64,000 bases of DNA. Origin: Aliivibrio finisterrensis (lineage in GTDB: Bacteria; Pseudomonadota; Gammaproteobacteria; Enterobacterales; Vibrionaceae). The DNA is taken from positions 1-64,000 of the forward strand of contig NZ_WBVP01000015.1 of assembly GCF_008933155.1 (NCBI RefSeq), written 5' to 3'. Under the pieces are notes generated by a model. That model was not told the origin of the DNA. It searched no databases and saw only the letters and a list, made by a program, of their open reading frames with translations. Both the position numbers and the translations under genes were made by a program. Positions 47,146-57,204 of this stretch are shown here, piece by piece; the first letter of the stretch is position 1; every line of letters begins with the position of its first letter.

Positions 47146-48771
47146 ATGACTGTTATGGAACACAAAAAGGCTGCACAGCTCGATCTTACTCAACATGGCT
47201 TAACTGATGTTACTGAAGTACTCCGTAACCCTAGTTATGAACAATTGTTTGAAGAAGAAACACGCCCAGATTTAGAAGGTTATGAGCGTGGAGTAATGAC
47301 AGAGCTCGGCTCAGTTGCGGTAGATACTGGTATTTTTACTGGTCGTTCACCAAAAGATAAATACATCGTAAAAGATGAGACAACTAAAGATACATTATGG
47401 TGGTCAGATCAAGGTAAAAACGATAATAAAGCCATCACTCCTGCAGTTTGGGATGACCTAAAATCCTTAGTAACAAAACAACTCTCTGGTAAACGTCTGT
47501 TTGTTATCGACGGTTATTGTGGCGCGAACCCAGATACACGATTAAGTGTTCGTATTATTACTGAGGTAGCATGGCAAGCACACTTCGTAAAAAACATGTT
47601 TATTCGACCAACAGAAGAAGAACTGGCAACATTTGAACCCGATTTTGTGGTAATGAACGGTGCGAAAACCACTAACCCTAACTACGTAGAGCACGGATTA
47701 AATTCAGAAAACTTTATTGCCTTCAACTTAACAGAGCGAGTGCAAATCATTGGTGGTACTTGGTACGGCGGTGAGATGAAAAAAGGCATGTTCGCAATGA
47801 TGAACTACCTTCTTCCGCTAAAAGGGATTGCGTCGATGCACTGCTCTGCCAATGTGGGTGAAGAAGGCGATGTAGCGGTATTCTTCGGTTTATCAGGAAC
47901 CGGAAAAACCACACTCTCAACCGATCCAAAACGCCAGCTTATTGGTGATGATGAGCACGGTTGGGATGATGATGGTATTTTCAATTTTGAAGGGGGTTGC
48001 TACGCAAAAACAATCCGCCTATCGAAAGAAGCTGAACCTGATATCTACAACGCAATTCGCCGTGATGCACTTCTAGAAAACGTTACTGTTCGTAGTAATG
48101 GTACGATTGATTTTGATGACGGTTCGAAAACCGAAAACACGCGTGTTTCTTATCCTATTTATCACATTGATAATATCGTTAAGCCGGTATCAAAAGCGGG
48201 TCATGCAAATAAAGTGATCTTCTTAACGGCTGATGCATTTGGTGTGCTACCTCCTGTAGCTAAACTAACGCCAGAGCAAACCAAATACCACTTCCTATCT
48301 GGCTTTACGGCAAAACTTGCGGGTACAGAGCGTGGGATCACAGAGCCAACGCCAACGTTCTCTGCTGCATTTGGTGCCGCGTTCTTAACATTACATCCAA
48401 CACAATATGCAGAAGTACTGGTTAAACGAATGGAAGCCGTTGGCGCAGAAGCCTACATTGTTAATACGGGTTGGAATGGCACAGGTAAGCGTATCTCTAT
48501 CCAAGATACTCGTGCAATTATTGATGCTATTTTAGATGGCTCTATTGACCACGCTGAAACCAAAAATATCCCTGTATTTAACTTAGAAGTTCCAACATCA
48601 CTACCTGGTGTTGATACTTCAATCCTAGATCCTCGAGATACTTACACTGACCCATTACAATGGGACAGTAAAGCAGAAGATCTGGCCCAACGCTTCATTA
48701 AAAACTTCGCTCAATACACTGATAATGACGAAGGAAAAGCACTTGTTAAAGCGGGTCCTCAACTTGACTAA
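47146..48771 (+). CDS. pckA: phosphoenolpyruvate carboxykinase (ATP)
   Basis: PckA turns oxaloacetate and ATP into PEP, CO2 and ADP, the entry to gluconeogenesis. The 541-residue length fits the ATP-type family (E. coli 540). The P-loop is [11 protein letters not shown] (about 248-258), followed by the metal-binding [13 protein letters not shown], and RSPKDKYIV near residue 66 binds substrate. It has its own terminator and a long upstream region with a palindrome, suggesting dedicated control. Confidence 0.97.
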   Translation: MTVMEHKKAAQLDLTQHGLTDVTEVLRNPSYEQLFEEETRPDLEGYERGVMTELGSVAVDTGIFTGRSPKDKYIVKDETTKDTLWWSDQGKNDNKAITPAVWDDLKSLVTKQLSGKRLFVIDGYCGANPDTRLSVRIITEVAWQAHFVKNMFIRPTEEELATFEPDFVVMNGAKTTNPNYVEHGLNSENFIAFNLTERVQIIGGTWYGGEMKKGMFAMMNYLLPLKGIASMHCSANVGEEGDVAVFFGLSGTGKTTLSTDPKRQLIGDDEHGWDDDGIFNFEGGCYAKTIRLSKEAEPDIYNAIRRDALLENVTVRSNGTIDFDDGSKTENTRVSYPIYHIDNIVKPVSKAGHANKVIFLTADAFGVLPPVAKLTPEQTKYHFLSGFTAKLAGTERGITEPTPTFSAAFGAAFLTLHPTQYAEVLVKRMEAVGAEAYIVNTGWNGTGKRISIQDTRAIIDAILDGSIDHAETKNIPVFNLEVPTSLPGVDTSILDPRDTYTDPLQWDSKAEDLAQRFIKNFAQYTDNDEGKALVKAGPQLD

Positions 48772-48799
48772 GTGAGCAAGGTTATCCACCGATAACGTT

Positions 48800-48829
48800 A
48801 AGCCCTTCCCTTGTGAAGGGCTTTTTTAT
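48800..48829 (+). terminator. terminator after pckA
   Basis: AAGCCCTTC pairs with GAAGGGCTT around a 6-base loop, then six T. Confidence 0.9.
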
Positions 48830-48950
48830 GCAATCAGTTCAAACAAGAGTCCAAAACAGTGATTACTTCTGAGTAAACCATCACAATAACTTGATTGCAT
48901 CTGATTTTTACTCCACTCTTTCTGTTCCTATTTTTCTTTTGGAGTTAACA

Positions 48951-50924
48951 ATGTATACCACACTGAAAAGCCTTGGTTGGCTTATCTCTTTTTGCCTGCT
49001 ACTTGTGGTCGCATTTTTATCCCTTTTACATACGCCTTACGCACAACCAATGCTAAACCCATTAGTGCAAAAACTGACGCATCAAAAGATCTCATTTGAA
49101 GATGTTCATTACTCAATCCAATCACCTTTACACCTAACTCTGTCAGATGTTGCTATTCAAACAGACAGTGAATTACACATTCAAACCGTCGATTTTTGGC
49201 TCTCTCAGCACCCAATTCAAAATAATAAATTAGCGTTTGATAGCATCAAAGTCGATGGTCTTAGTCTACAAAAAGGACTCCCTGATACACAAAGTATCGA
49301 TTGGATTTCTATTGCTCAATTTAGTGTTTCAAATTTAGATTTTGCCAATGACGACATAATGCTGCGTGATGCTCAAATTCAATTAGAAAATTGGGCTATA
49401 CAAAAAGAAAGTTCGTTACCTTTTGAGGGCGATTTTCAATTTTCAGCCAAACAACTGTATTGGCAGGGAGAAGCCCTAGATGAAGTATTAGTTGATGGCT
49501 ATTACACTCAACACTACACCGCTCTTCATGGTATTTCTCTTACTTGGCGTGGCAGTACGATTACCGCACAAGCAGAGCTTAAAGAAAATAAATTATGGGT
49601 TATTCCACAATTCACACTACGTAAATTTAATTTAGAATCGAGTAATGCGGACATTATTAATAAGCCAATCGAATGGCTATCTCAACACAATTTCACTTAT
49701 CAATTTGAACGTATTGATCTGTTAGATATCAATATTGAACTACCACAATTTGTGGTTAATAACTTAAGTTTATCTGCTGAAAACGTACTGCTTCCTTACC
49801 ATTTATGGCAGCAAAACAACGCAAATATATCGTTTAATGCCGACAATTTGGTCTGGAATGAACATATTATTAATAACCCTATTTTTAGCTTAACGCTTAA
49901 TGGCCAAAAAGCAGATATCTCGACGCTTTCATTCGAAATTTTTGATGGTCACATTCAACTTACTGGCAAACTATCACCAACGAGCATAAATTTAAATTCG
50001 TTGAGTATTGACCAAGTCAAATGGGCCATAACTAATGAAGAAGCGAGTGTGTTAACTCAATACGTAAATCAATTAGCGCAAGTAAAAATAGCCAAACTAG
50101 ATGTTAATAATACTCAATTAATTCAATTAAATGGCCTGTACCCATATCAATTATCAGGGGTAAATATGGAAGGCCATGATCTCGATTTACTGCGCTTAGA
50201 ACAATGGAGGTTATGGGATGGCACACTTTCGATGAGCGCTTCTAATGCGAGTTTTAATTATCTATTAAGCCAACAATTATTAGTCGAAATGAAAACCGAC
50301 GATGGTTTGTGGACAGTAGAGCGAGCACTGCTTCCCTTATCCGAAGGGCTAGTTGGGTTTAATGGTAGCATTCACTTAACTCAGGATAGCCAACCTTGGC
50401 AGTTTGAGGCTTATGGTGATGGATTGCCTATCAGCTACCTAAATCGTTTCTTTCCAAACCCAATTCCTATTGATGGTATTACTGAGTTTACTTTTAACGG
50501 TAATGGGTTAGCAGCAAATCAAGACAGCTTTAACTATAGCTTTAATGGTGAACTGAACATGACCCCAAGAGACATGACCACCACCAAAACCGCTCAAGAA
50601 CTGTGGCAATATAAATTAGGATTGATCCCGGATAACGAACGCCCTAACACATCAACAATAACACCTGATAGAACTAAGAAAAAAGAGCCTATTGCGCAAT
50701 ACCCAATACAAGTAGACCCAATAACAGTAACCGCCAACCGTGGGCGTATTTCTATTGAACCCATCACGATTATTGGAGAAGGCTTTAACTACAATATTGA
50801 AGGTGATTACGACTTGGTTAACCCAGAACAAGGCGAAGCCATCACTTCCATCACTCAAGAATGTCACCAAATAAAACAAAAGCTGTTCTCTAAAGAAGTC
50901 CATCTCATCAACTATTGTCAGTAA
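48951..50924 (+). CDS. AsmA family protein
   Basis: A 657-residue protein with one N-terminal TM helix (about 9-28, SLGWLISFCLLLVVAFL) followed by a long beta-rich periplasmic region typical of AsmA/YhdP-like bridge proteins. Members of this superfamily are thought to move phospholipid between the membranes. Start is ATG at 48951, 7 bases after TTGGAG; the frame to 48891 is not supported by a ribosome site. Two Cys near the end (QECHQI and the terminal NYCQ) may form a disulfide. The precise subfamily is not certain. Confidence 0.85.
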   Translation: MYTTLKSLGWLISFCLLLVVAFLSLLHTPYAQPMLNPLVQKLTHQKISFEDVHYSIQSPLHLTLSDVAIQTDSELHIQTVDFWLSQHPIQNNKLAFDSIKVDGLSLQKGLPDTQSIDWISIAQFSVSNLDFANDDIMLRDAQIQLENWAIQKESSLPFEGDFQFSAKQLYWQGEALDEVLVDGYYTQHYTALHGISLTWRGSTITAQAELKENKLWVIPQFTLRKFNLESSNADIINKPIEWLSQHNFTYQFERIDLLDINIELPQFVVNNLSLSAENVLLPYHLWQQNNANISFNADNLVWNEHIINNPIFSLTLNGQKADISTLSFEIFDGHIQLTGKLSPTSINLNSLSIDQVKWAITNEEASVLTQYVNQLAQVKIAKLDVNNTQLIQLNGLYPYQLSGVNMEGHDLDLLRLEQWRLWDGTLSMSASNASFNYLLSQQLLVEMKTDDGLWTVERALLPLSEGLVGFNGSIHLTQDSQPWQFEAYGDGLPISYLNRFFPNPIPIDGITEFTFNGNGLAANQDSFNYSFNGELNMTPRDMTTTKTAQELWQYKLGLIPDNERPNTSTITPDRTKKKEPIAQYPIQVDPITVTANRGRISIEPITIIGEGFNYNIEGDYDLVNPEQGEAITSITQECHQIKQKLFSKEVHLINYCQ

Positions 50925-50948
50925 TTACAATCAGTACTTATGACAATA

Positions 50949-51006
50949 AAAAGCCCCATCAAATGCTGACCTTACGATAGTAAGCGATGCACTTAATGGG
51001 GCTTTT
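50949..51006. terminator. bidirectional terminator between the AsmA-like and EAL-HDOD genes
   Basis: AAAAGCCCCAT (50949-50959) pairs with ATGGGGCTTTT (50996-51006); the 36-base interior contains a second small hairpin (CTTACGATAGTAAG). Confidence 0.7.
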
Positions 51007-51021
51007 ATTCTAGCTTAGATT

Positions 51022-52251
51022 CTATGGTTGGTTAGATTGACATGAGATCATTTGATACCACTTCTCTGCATCTTGATACGTTTTCTCTACGGTTCTTGGA
51101 GAGAACCCAAGCAATCGACTGGTTTGGTCAATACTTTTCCAGTCTCCTTTATCAATACCTTCATACAGCTCTAGCATGGAACCCAATAAGCCTTCTCTGA
51201 GCAAGATAGCTTGTTCTATTTCTCGATCTAATGATAACTGTTCTAAAACATCATCAATCTTACGATCAAGTAAGGCATCAAGTAGCGAGAATAATCCAAC
51301 AATAAATGCTTGTTGTCCTGGAGTGCCATTTTGAATACGGCAAATCATCAACTCACAAAAACGTCCTTTCACTAAAGATTGTTTATACAATGCCTTGGGC
51401 TTATTGATCGCTGCATGCGCCGTGGCAATCAAAGTTACAAACATTTTTATTTGCTCTTCACCAAGATAAACCAACGCTTGTTTAAACGACGAAATGGGGT
51501 TTTCAAGTCGCACCGATGCTGTATTTACAAACTTCAATAACTGATAAGATAAAGAGACGTCTTGTGCGATCAATTGCTCTATTCGAGAAAAATCCACTTC
51601 TTCACGACACACTTCTTGATATAGCTGCATCGTAAGAAGTTCTTCTGGTTTTACAACGCGATTTTTTATGATCTCCGGTTTACTAAAAAAGTAGCCTTGA
51701 TAAAAATGGAAACCCGCGTCGAACGCCTGTTGAAACTCATCATTAGTCTCAACTTTTTCTGCTAAATAATGTCGCTTGCATCCCTGCTGCTTACGTTGTT
51801 TAACGTATTCACACGCCACATCAATGCCTAATTGCATAATGTCTAACTTAACGATGTGTGAATAGGGTAAAAATCGATCCCAAACGGCATCCAAACTAAA
51901 GTCATCTAACGCAATAATATAACCCATTCGATGTAAATGCTTAATCGCACTAAATAGCTCATCATTAGGAATACAGGTTTCTAATACTTCGACAACAATT
52001 TTTCGCTTAGGAAATGCCGTCGGAACCAAAGATATTAATGACTCTTGGGGGAAATTTATAAAACTACGAGGAGATTCTAGCGCAGGGTTACAACCTGTCG
52101 ACATAAAGTTTTCAACTAGTAGCCGACTCGTTGCTTGATTTGCTTCTATATTAGGAAACGCATTACTTTCACCGTCACGGAAAAGTAGTTCGTAGCCTAT
52201 CGTTTGTTTCTTCCGACTCAGGATCGGTTGTCGGGCAACGTATGCATACAT
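51022..52251 (-). CDS. EAL-HDOD domain signalling protein (CdgJ/YuxH type)
   Basis: The 409-residue protein joins an EAL domain (about 1-205) to an HDOD domain (about 206-395). The EAL signature is replaced by YELLFRDG; other positions survive, such as FINF, EVLET, LDDF, VKLD and AEKVET, but the loop-6 DFG is lost. The Vibrio cholerae CdgJ class of EAL-HDOD proteins affects motility and biofilm. Whether this one hydrolyses cyclic di-GMP cannot be told from sequence. The gene is single. Confidence 0.88.
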   Translation of the reverse strand: MYAYVARQPILSRKKQTIGYELLFRDGESNAFPNIEANQATSRLLVENFMSTGCNPALESPRSFINFPQESLISLVPTAFPKRKIVVEVLETCIPNDELFSAIKHLHRMGYIIALDDFSLDAVWDRFLPYSHIVKLDIMQLGIDVACEYVKQRKQQGCKRHYLAEKVETNDEFQQAFDAGFHFYQGYFFSKPEIIKNRVVKPEELLTMQLYQEVCREEVDFSRIEQLIAQDVSLSYQLLKFVNTASVRLENPISSFKQALVYLGEEQIKMFVTLIATAHAAINKPKALYKQSLVKGRFCELMICRIQNGTPGQQAFIVGLFSLLDALLDRKIDDVLEQLSLDREIEQAILLREGLLGSMLELYEGIDKGDWKSIDQTSRLLGFSPRTVEKTYQDAEKWYQMISCQSNQP

Positions 52252-52681
52252 AACTTAAAAGCAATATCCTATTACAAGTACAAATGTCATAAAGATTATT
52301 ATCGGCACAATCATCATATTCTTAAGAAAAAGAACGACAAATGGTAAGTTTATTTATACGCATGATAATCCAATAGCATAAGAAAAAACATACATTTGGT
52401 TAATTAACACCCAAGAAATAGACAGAATATGTGATTATGACAAGATAAATGAGTAATACCATTCTGGATAAGTAGTTGTTCAGATAATTGCGTAGGAAAA
52501 ATCGATTTTAACAAGCAAGAATGATCAAATACTTATGTAGATTGGTATAAGGTAGCGAATAAGAAAATTCACTCTTTTTCTTAAATAATAATAGAAGGGT
52601 AAGGTGCTCATTTCTCCTCCTCAAGAGAACTTAGTATATAATAATATCAACCCACTTATTTACTGTCATGTTGTGAGCCCA
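52252..52681. other. intergenic region with a palindromic MITE-like segment
   Basis: About 430 bp without a gene. It includes imperfect inverted ends TAATACCATTCT (52454-52465) and AGATTGGTATAA (52539-52550), about 97 bp apart, and a small inverted repeat TAAGAAAA/TTTTTCTTA (about 52560-52582). The pldB promoter should lie near 52630, where TATAATAATA occurs. Confidence 0.35.
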
Positions 52682-53659
52682 ATGAACAAAATCGCCTTTA
52701 CTCAAGAATCACATTATCTTGAAACAATGCAAAAGCACGTCACACCATTTTGGGAAAGGCGTCAGCACGGCTTTTATCAAGGCGAAAAAGAGACGCAACT
52801 GCATTGGGTGAGTTTTACTAGCCCTGCGAACCGTAAAGCCATCATGGTGGTTAATGGTCGTATTGAAAGTGTTTATAAATACCAAGAACTGTTTTATGAC
52901 CTATTTTGTCAAGGTTATGATATTTATTCTTTTGATCACCGTGGGCAGGGACTTTCTGATCGACTGACTACCAATCGCGATATCGGTCATATTGAAGAGT
53001 TTAATGATTACATTCTTGATCTAAACAGCATGACTCAGCACTTAATTGCGCCTGAAGATTACCAAGATTGCTATTTACTTGGCCACTCGATGGGCGGTGC
53101 AATTGCTACTCAGTATGTAGAAACTCACTCACATCCATATTCCGCAATGGCATTAAGCGCACCAATGCACGGCATTCATATTCAGCCTTGGTTAAAACCG
53201 ATTGCAGGCCCAATAAGTCGCTATTTAAGTCGTTGGGCTTCACAACCCTCTTATGCTTTAGGTCAAGCACCCTACCAAGAAAAACCTTTTTTAGATAACA
53301 CATTAACCACCTGTGAAATTCGCTATCAATGGTTCCGTGAATTATACAACCTAAAACCTGAGCTTCAGATCGGTGGACCAAGTAATCACTGGGTAAATCA
53401 AAGTTTAAAAGGGTCAAAACTTTGTGTCGAGCAAGCCGCATCTTGCTTGGTGCCTACTTTATTACTTCAGGGAGAAAACGATCGCATTGTAGATAATAGT
53501 GCTCATGTCGCTTTTCAAAAAAAAGCCCCAGATTGCCAATTAATCACCATTAAAAATGCAAAACATGAACTGCTTTTTGAATCCGATAGTTGCCGCAATC
53601 AAGCGCTCTCTGAAATCCTTAATTTTTTCCAACAACATAGCTCATCATCTGAAATATGA
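52682..53659 (+). CDS. pldB: alpha/beta hydrolase, lysophospholipase L2 type
   Basis: The 325-residue cytoplasmic or membrane-associated esterase has the nucleophile elbow GHSMGG, the upstream DHRGQGLSDR loop, and a C-terminal catalytic Asp/His (GENDRIVDN and KNAKHELLFE). The start is the ATG at 52682 (MNKIAFTQESHYL); the longer frame to 52604 is not family-like. It is followed by yigL, the same pair as in E. coli pldB-yigL. Confidence 0.9.
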   Translation: MNKIAFTQESHYLETMQKHVTPFWERRQHGFYQGEKETQLHWVSFTSPANRKAIMVVNGRIESVYKYQELFYDLFCQGYDIYSFDHRGQGLSDRLTTNRDIGHIEEFNDYILDLNSMTQHLIAPEDYQDCYLLGHSMGGAIATQYVETHSHPYSAMALSAPMHGIHIQPWLKPIAGPISRYLSRWASQPSYALGQAPYQEKPFLDNTLTTCEIRYQWFRELYNLKPELQIGGPSNHWVNQSLKGSKLCVEQAASCLVPTLLLQGENDRIVDNSAHVAFQKKAPDCQLITIKNAKHELLFESDSCRNQALSEILNFFQQHSSSSEI

Positions 53660-53674
53660 GGCCTTAACTAAAGT

Positions 53675-53716
53675 AAAAAGAGGAAAAGCAATATTGTTAT
53701 CTTTACCCTCTTTTTT
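53675..53716 (+). terminator. possible terminator after pldB
   Basis: AAAAAGAGG (53675-53683) pairs with CCTCTTTTT (53707-53715), but the 23-base interior is unstructured, so it is a weak candidate. Confidence 0.35.
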
Positions 53717-53781
53717 ATTTATAAAGTGGCGTAAACTGCACTCTGTTATTTTTTGAATCTATTCTTTATTTCTGAGGCTCT

Positions 53782-54579
53782 ATGATTACTATCGTTGCAT
53801 CTGATCTTGACGGCACATTACTGACTCCTGAACACAAAATTGCAGACTTCACTAAAAAAACACTAAATAAACTGCACCAACAAGACCTGACCTTTATTTT
53901 TGCAACGGGCCGTCATCACATTGATGTCGGTAATATTCGTAAAGATGTCGGCATCCCGGCTTACATGATCACGTCTAACGGCGCTCGTGTTCATGATGCC
54001 GATGACAATCTTATTTACAGTAAAAACTTACCTGAACATTTAGTTCCACAAGTATTAGACCTACTAAAAAATGATGACTCTTTATCTATTCATATGTACT
54101 CAGACGATAAATGGTTTATGCATAAAGAAGACGAAAGCCTAAAAGATTTTCATGATAATGGATTCACTTACACCTTATTTGATGCAAATAACCCCCCTGT
54201 TGAGAATATCGCAAAAATCTTTGTAACCATGCCAGAGCATGACTACTTGGTAGAATATGAGACCAAGCTAAAAGCACAATTTGGTGATGAGTTAATGGTG
54301 GCTTTTTCTACGCCTTGGTGTTTAGAAGTAATGGCCGCTGAAGTATCTAAAGGTGCCGCATTAGAAGCGGTTGCTAAGTTACTTGGTAAAACGTTAGAGA
54401 ACTGCATCGCTTTTGGTGATGGCATGAACGATTACGAAATGTTAAGCATGGCAGGTAAAGGGATTGTGATGGGAACATCGCATGAGAAAGTAAAAAAAGC
54501 CCTACCAAATAATGAAGTTATCGGCTCATCTGCCGACGAAGCCGTTGCTCATTACTTAGAAAACCTACTATTAAAATAA
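53782..54579 (+). CDS. yigL: Cof-type HAD phosphatase, YigL-like
   Basis: A 265-residue HAD hydrolase with a type IIB cap. Motif I is DLDGTLLTPEH (8-18), motif II is TGRHH, motif III has SKGAAL and motif IV is FGDGMNDYEM. E. coli YigL acts on pyridoxal phosphate and sugar phosphates and is part of the sugar-phosphate stress response. It is downstream of pldB on the same strand. Confidence 0.92.
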   Translation: MITIVASDLDGTLLTPEHKIADFTKKTLNKLHQQDLTFIFATGRHHIDVGNIRKDVGIPAYMITSNGARVHDADDNLIYSKNLPEHLVPQVLDLLKNDDSLSIHMYSDDKWFMHKEDESLKDFHDNGFTYTLFDANNPPVENIAKIFVTMPEHDYLVEYETKLKAQFGDELMVAFSTPWCLEVMAAEVSKGAALEAVAKLLGKTLENCIAFGDGMNDYEMLSMAGKGIVMGTSHEKVKKALPNNEVIGSSADEAVAHYLENLLLK

Positions 54580-54592
54580 GCGCATATACTAC

Positions 54593-54611
54593 TTGGCCTA
54601 TCATAGGCCAA
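54593..54611. repeat. short hairpin repeat TTGGCCTA-TCA-TAGGCCAA
   Basis: A perfect 8-bp stem lies 14 bp after the yigL stop. A 21-bp stretch here (54597-54617, minus) matches 20 of 21 bases at 12316-12336 (plus), also just beyond a gene end. No T run follows, so it is not a standard terminator. Confidence 0.55.
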
Positions 54612-54691
54612 ATAGTTATCTATTATTTAAAAACAAATGGTTATCTAAGTTTAAAGTAAAAAATCTAGTATAAAAAAGCCAGTTGAACAAA

Positions 54692-55603
54692 TTATTTTTT
54701 CTTCGCTCTTGGATGCGCTTGGTCATACGCTTGAGCAAGATGTTGAAAATCTAAATGGGTATAAATTTGCGTAGTAGAAATATTTTCATGCCCAAGTAAC
54801 TCTTGAACGGCACGTAAATTCCCACTCGATTCCAACATGTGTGTCGCAAATGAGTGGCGTAATTTATGCGGGCTAATATGGCTATTGACCCCTTGTTTCA
54901 TTCCCCACTCAGCCATTCGCTTTTGCACATTTCGATGCGAAATACGAACACCCAATTTAGAAACAAATAATCCGGTTTCTTCTGGTTTAGCGAGTTGATT
55001 TCGAACTTGCAACCAATGCCCTAACCACTCTTTCGCTTGACCCGAAAAAGGAACTTTACGTTCTTTATTCCCTTTACCAATCACTCGCAATTCACCTTGG
55101 CGTAATTGAATGTCACGAACATCAATACCTACTAATTCAGCCAAACGCAAACCAGCGCCATACATCAATTCCATCATGGCTCGATCACGAATCGATAATG
55201 GATCATCTTCTTTTACTTCAAGCAATTGCCCCATTTCATCAACATCGATATTTTTTGGTAATGGGCGTGACTTACGAGGTGCTGACACCCCTTTCGCAGG
55301 GTTAGCGGTTAATACATTACGTAATACCAAAAAATCAAAAAAACTACGTAGTGAAGATAAACGCGTTGATAAGCTACTCGCTTTTAGCCCCTCACGCATG
55401 CCTTTACTGGTAATTTGACGCACCCACCCCGCATCAACCTCTTGCCAAGATTCAACGCCTAGCTCAATCAATTGCTCAGCAATCGTGGTGAGTTGGCGTT
55501 TATAACTGCGTTGGGTATAAATACTTAAGCCTTTTTCATTACGTAAGAACTCATAGAAGGCATCAAGATGTTTGGCGTATTGAGCAGGTAATACATCACT
55601 CAT
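54692..55603 (-). CDS. xerC: site-specific tyrosine recombinase XerC
   Basis: XerC acts with XerD at dif to resolve chromosome dimers. The 303-residue protein has all catalytic residues: Arg153 (GAGLRLAEL), Lys177, His246 and Arg249 ([11 protein letters not shown]), His272 ([11 protein letters not shown]) and Tyr281 (IYTH). Its ATG overlaps the DUF484 gene by 8 bp, so it ends a lptM-lysA-dapF-DUF484-xerC operon. Confidence 0.97.
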   Translation of the reverse strand: MSDVLPAQYAKHLDAFYEFLRNEKGLSIYTQRSYKRQLTTIAEQLIELGVESWQEVDAGWVRQITSKGMREGLKASSLSTRLSSLRSFFDFLVLRNVLTANPAKGVSAPRKSRPLPKNIDVDEMGQLLEVKEDDPLSIRDRAMMELMYGAGLRLAELVGIDVRDIQLRQGELRVIGKGNKERKVPFSGQAKEWLGHWLQVRNQLAKPEETGLFVSKLGVRISHRNVQKRMAEWGMKQGVNSHISPHKLRHSFATHMLESSGNLRAVQELLGHENISTTQIYTHLDFQHLAQAYDQAHPRAKKK

Positions 55604-56297
55604 GAGAAGATTTCGACCATTGCGTTAATAAATAATGAAACACACTAACCAGCTGCTCTAAAAACAACGTGTCCATATTTGGTTCAAAGTGACCGCCATC
55701 ATGGCTAGCAAACGCAATAATCCCTATTGGCGTCGATTGTCCTAATGGAAGAACAGCAAATGAACCAAGTTCGGTACTTGAATGATTAAGCCCACCATAA
55801 GCCAGTAGCTTATCACGTTCCGCTTGGCGTAAACGCCCTAAGTAAGCAGAGTGCCCATTCAAAAACTTTTTACTGAAATTATCGAGTGCCATTTTCTCGA
55901 TATGGTATTTAGGATGAGAATGACCAATGATCTTTATGTGCGCAGTTAAATTAAGAGATAGTGCCTTTTGCTCAATCACTTTCGCTGCTTGAGAAAAATC
56001 TTCGCACATCAGTAATTGTTTTTGTACATTCGCAAAATCATGAAATAGACGATCGTTTTTTGCGGCCAATGACATCAGTTGAGTGATTTCTTCTTCTAAA
56101 TCACCAATGCGATCACGCAATTTATTGACTTGCACTTCAACTAAAGACACCACACCACGCTCAGGCGTATCGACTTTAATTCGTCCAAGTAACTCTGGAT
56201 ACTGCTGAAAAAAATCAGGGTGATCCATTAAAAACTGAGCCACAACATCTTCCGTTATTTGTGTTGGTTGCGGCTCTATTGATGTTACGTTATTCAT
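55596..56297 (-). CDS. DUF484 family protein
   Basis: A 233-residue protein with an N-terminal helical start ([24 protein letters not shown], first 20 seen at about 18-37), a coiled coil (about 58-90) and a GAF-like C-terminal half. DUF484 genes sit between dapF and xerC in many gammaproteobacteria (YigA locus), and the role is not known. It overlaps dapF by 4 bp and xerC by 8 bp. Confidence 0.9.
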   Translation of the reverse strand: MNNVTSIEPQPTQITEDVVAQFLMDHPDFFQQYPELLGRIKVDTPERGVVSLVEVQVNKLRDRIGDLEEEITQLMSLAAKNDRLFHDFANVQKQLLMCEDFSQAAKVIEQKALSLNLTAHIKIIGHSHPKYHIEKMALDNFSKKFLNGHSAYLGRLRQAERDKLLAYGGLNHSSTELGSFAVLPLGQSTPIGIIAFASHDGGHFEPNMDTLFLEQLVSVFHYLLTQWSKSSHE

Positions 56298-57124
56298 ACT
56301 GATAATTGGCCATCATAAACATGGGCTGCAGGGCCGGTCATAAACAATGGGTAACCTGGGCCTTTCCATGAGATCTGCAAATCACCACCGGGCAGAGAGA
56401 CGTTAACCTCTTCAGCTAATAATTCTTGCATGATACCAATAGCAACCGCGCCACACGCACCACTTCCACACGCTTGAGTTTCGCCAGCACCACGTTCATA
56501 AACACGTAACTTAACCTCATTTGGTGAGACAATCTCCATAAAACCAGCATTCACACGCTCAGGGAAGCGATCATGACTTTCAACTAATGGTCCATATTTA
56601 TCAACGTCATAATTATCAACATCATCCACGACCGTGACACAGTGTGGATTACCCATGCTTACTGCACCACAGAAAAGTGTTTTATCGTCTGCTCGTAATA
56701 AATAGGTTTTCTCAGCTTGAGTCGCTTTAAATGGAATTTTATTTGGTTCAAATACTGGTTCACCCATGTTTACCGTTATTTGATCATCATCTTCCACTTT
56801 TAAGGTCATCTTGCCTTTTTTGGTACTGACCGAAATACTGATTTTATTGGTTAACCCTTTCATGCGTACAAAACGAGCAAAACAACGCGCACCATTGCCA
56901 CACTGTTCTACTTCAGTGCCATCCGCGTTAAAAATTCGATAATGGAAATCAGTTTCTGGATCATAAGGGGCTTCAACCACCAAGAGCTGGTCAAAACCGA
57001 TACCACGGTTACGGTCGGCTAAGCGACGGATCAGATCTGGCGAAAAGAAAATATTTTGAGTTAAGCAATCAACAACCATAAAGTCATTGCCTAGCCCGTG
57101 CATTTTAGAAAAATGAAAGTGCAT
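56294..57124 (-). CDS. dapF: diaminopimelate epimerase
   Basis: DapF converts LL- to meso-diaminopimelate for lysine and peptidoglycan. The 276-residue protein keeps both catalytic cysteines, Cys75 ([10 protein letters not shown]) and Cys219 ([10 protein letters not shown]). The start is the ATG at 57124 ([15 protein letters not shown]); the longer frame to 57163 lies in the spacer. lysA is 80 bp upstream. Confidence 0.96.
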   Translation of the reverse strand: MHFHFSKMHGLGNDFMVVDCLTQNIFFSPDLIRRLADRNRGIGFDQLLVVEAPYDPETDFHYRIFNADGTEVEQCGNGARCFARFVRMKGLTNKISISVSTKKGKMTLKVEDDDQITVNMGEPVFEPNKIPFKATQAEKTYLLRADDKTLFCGAVSMGNPHCVTVVDDVDNYDVDKYGPLVESHDRFPERVNAGFMEIVSPNEVKLRVYERGAGETQACGSGACGAVAIGIMQELLAEEVNVSLPGGDLQISWKGPGYPLFMTGPAAHVYDGQLSV

Positions 57125-57204
57125 AGTTGTTCTTCTTATTTTTTCTTTTAGGTTGAATAGCAAAAGAGCAAGTCGCCTTAGGTTCCCTGCTCTTTAAATC
57201 TAAG

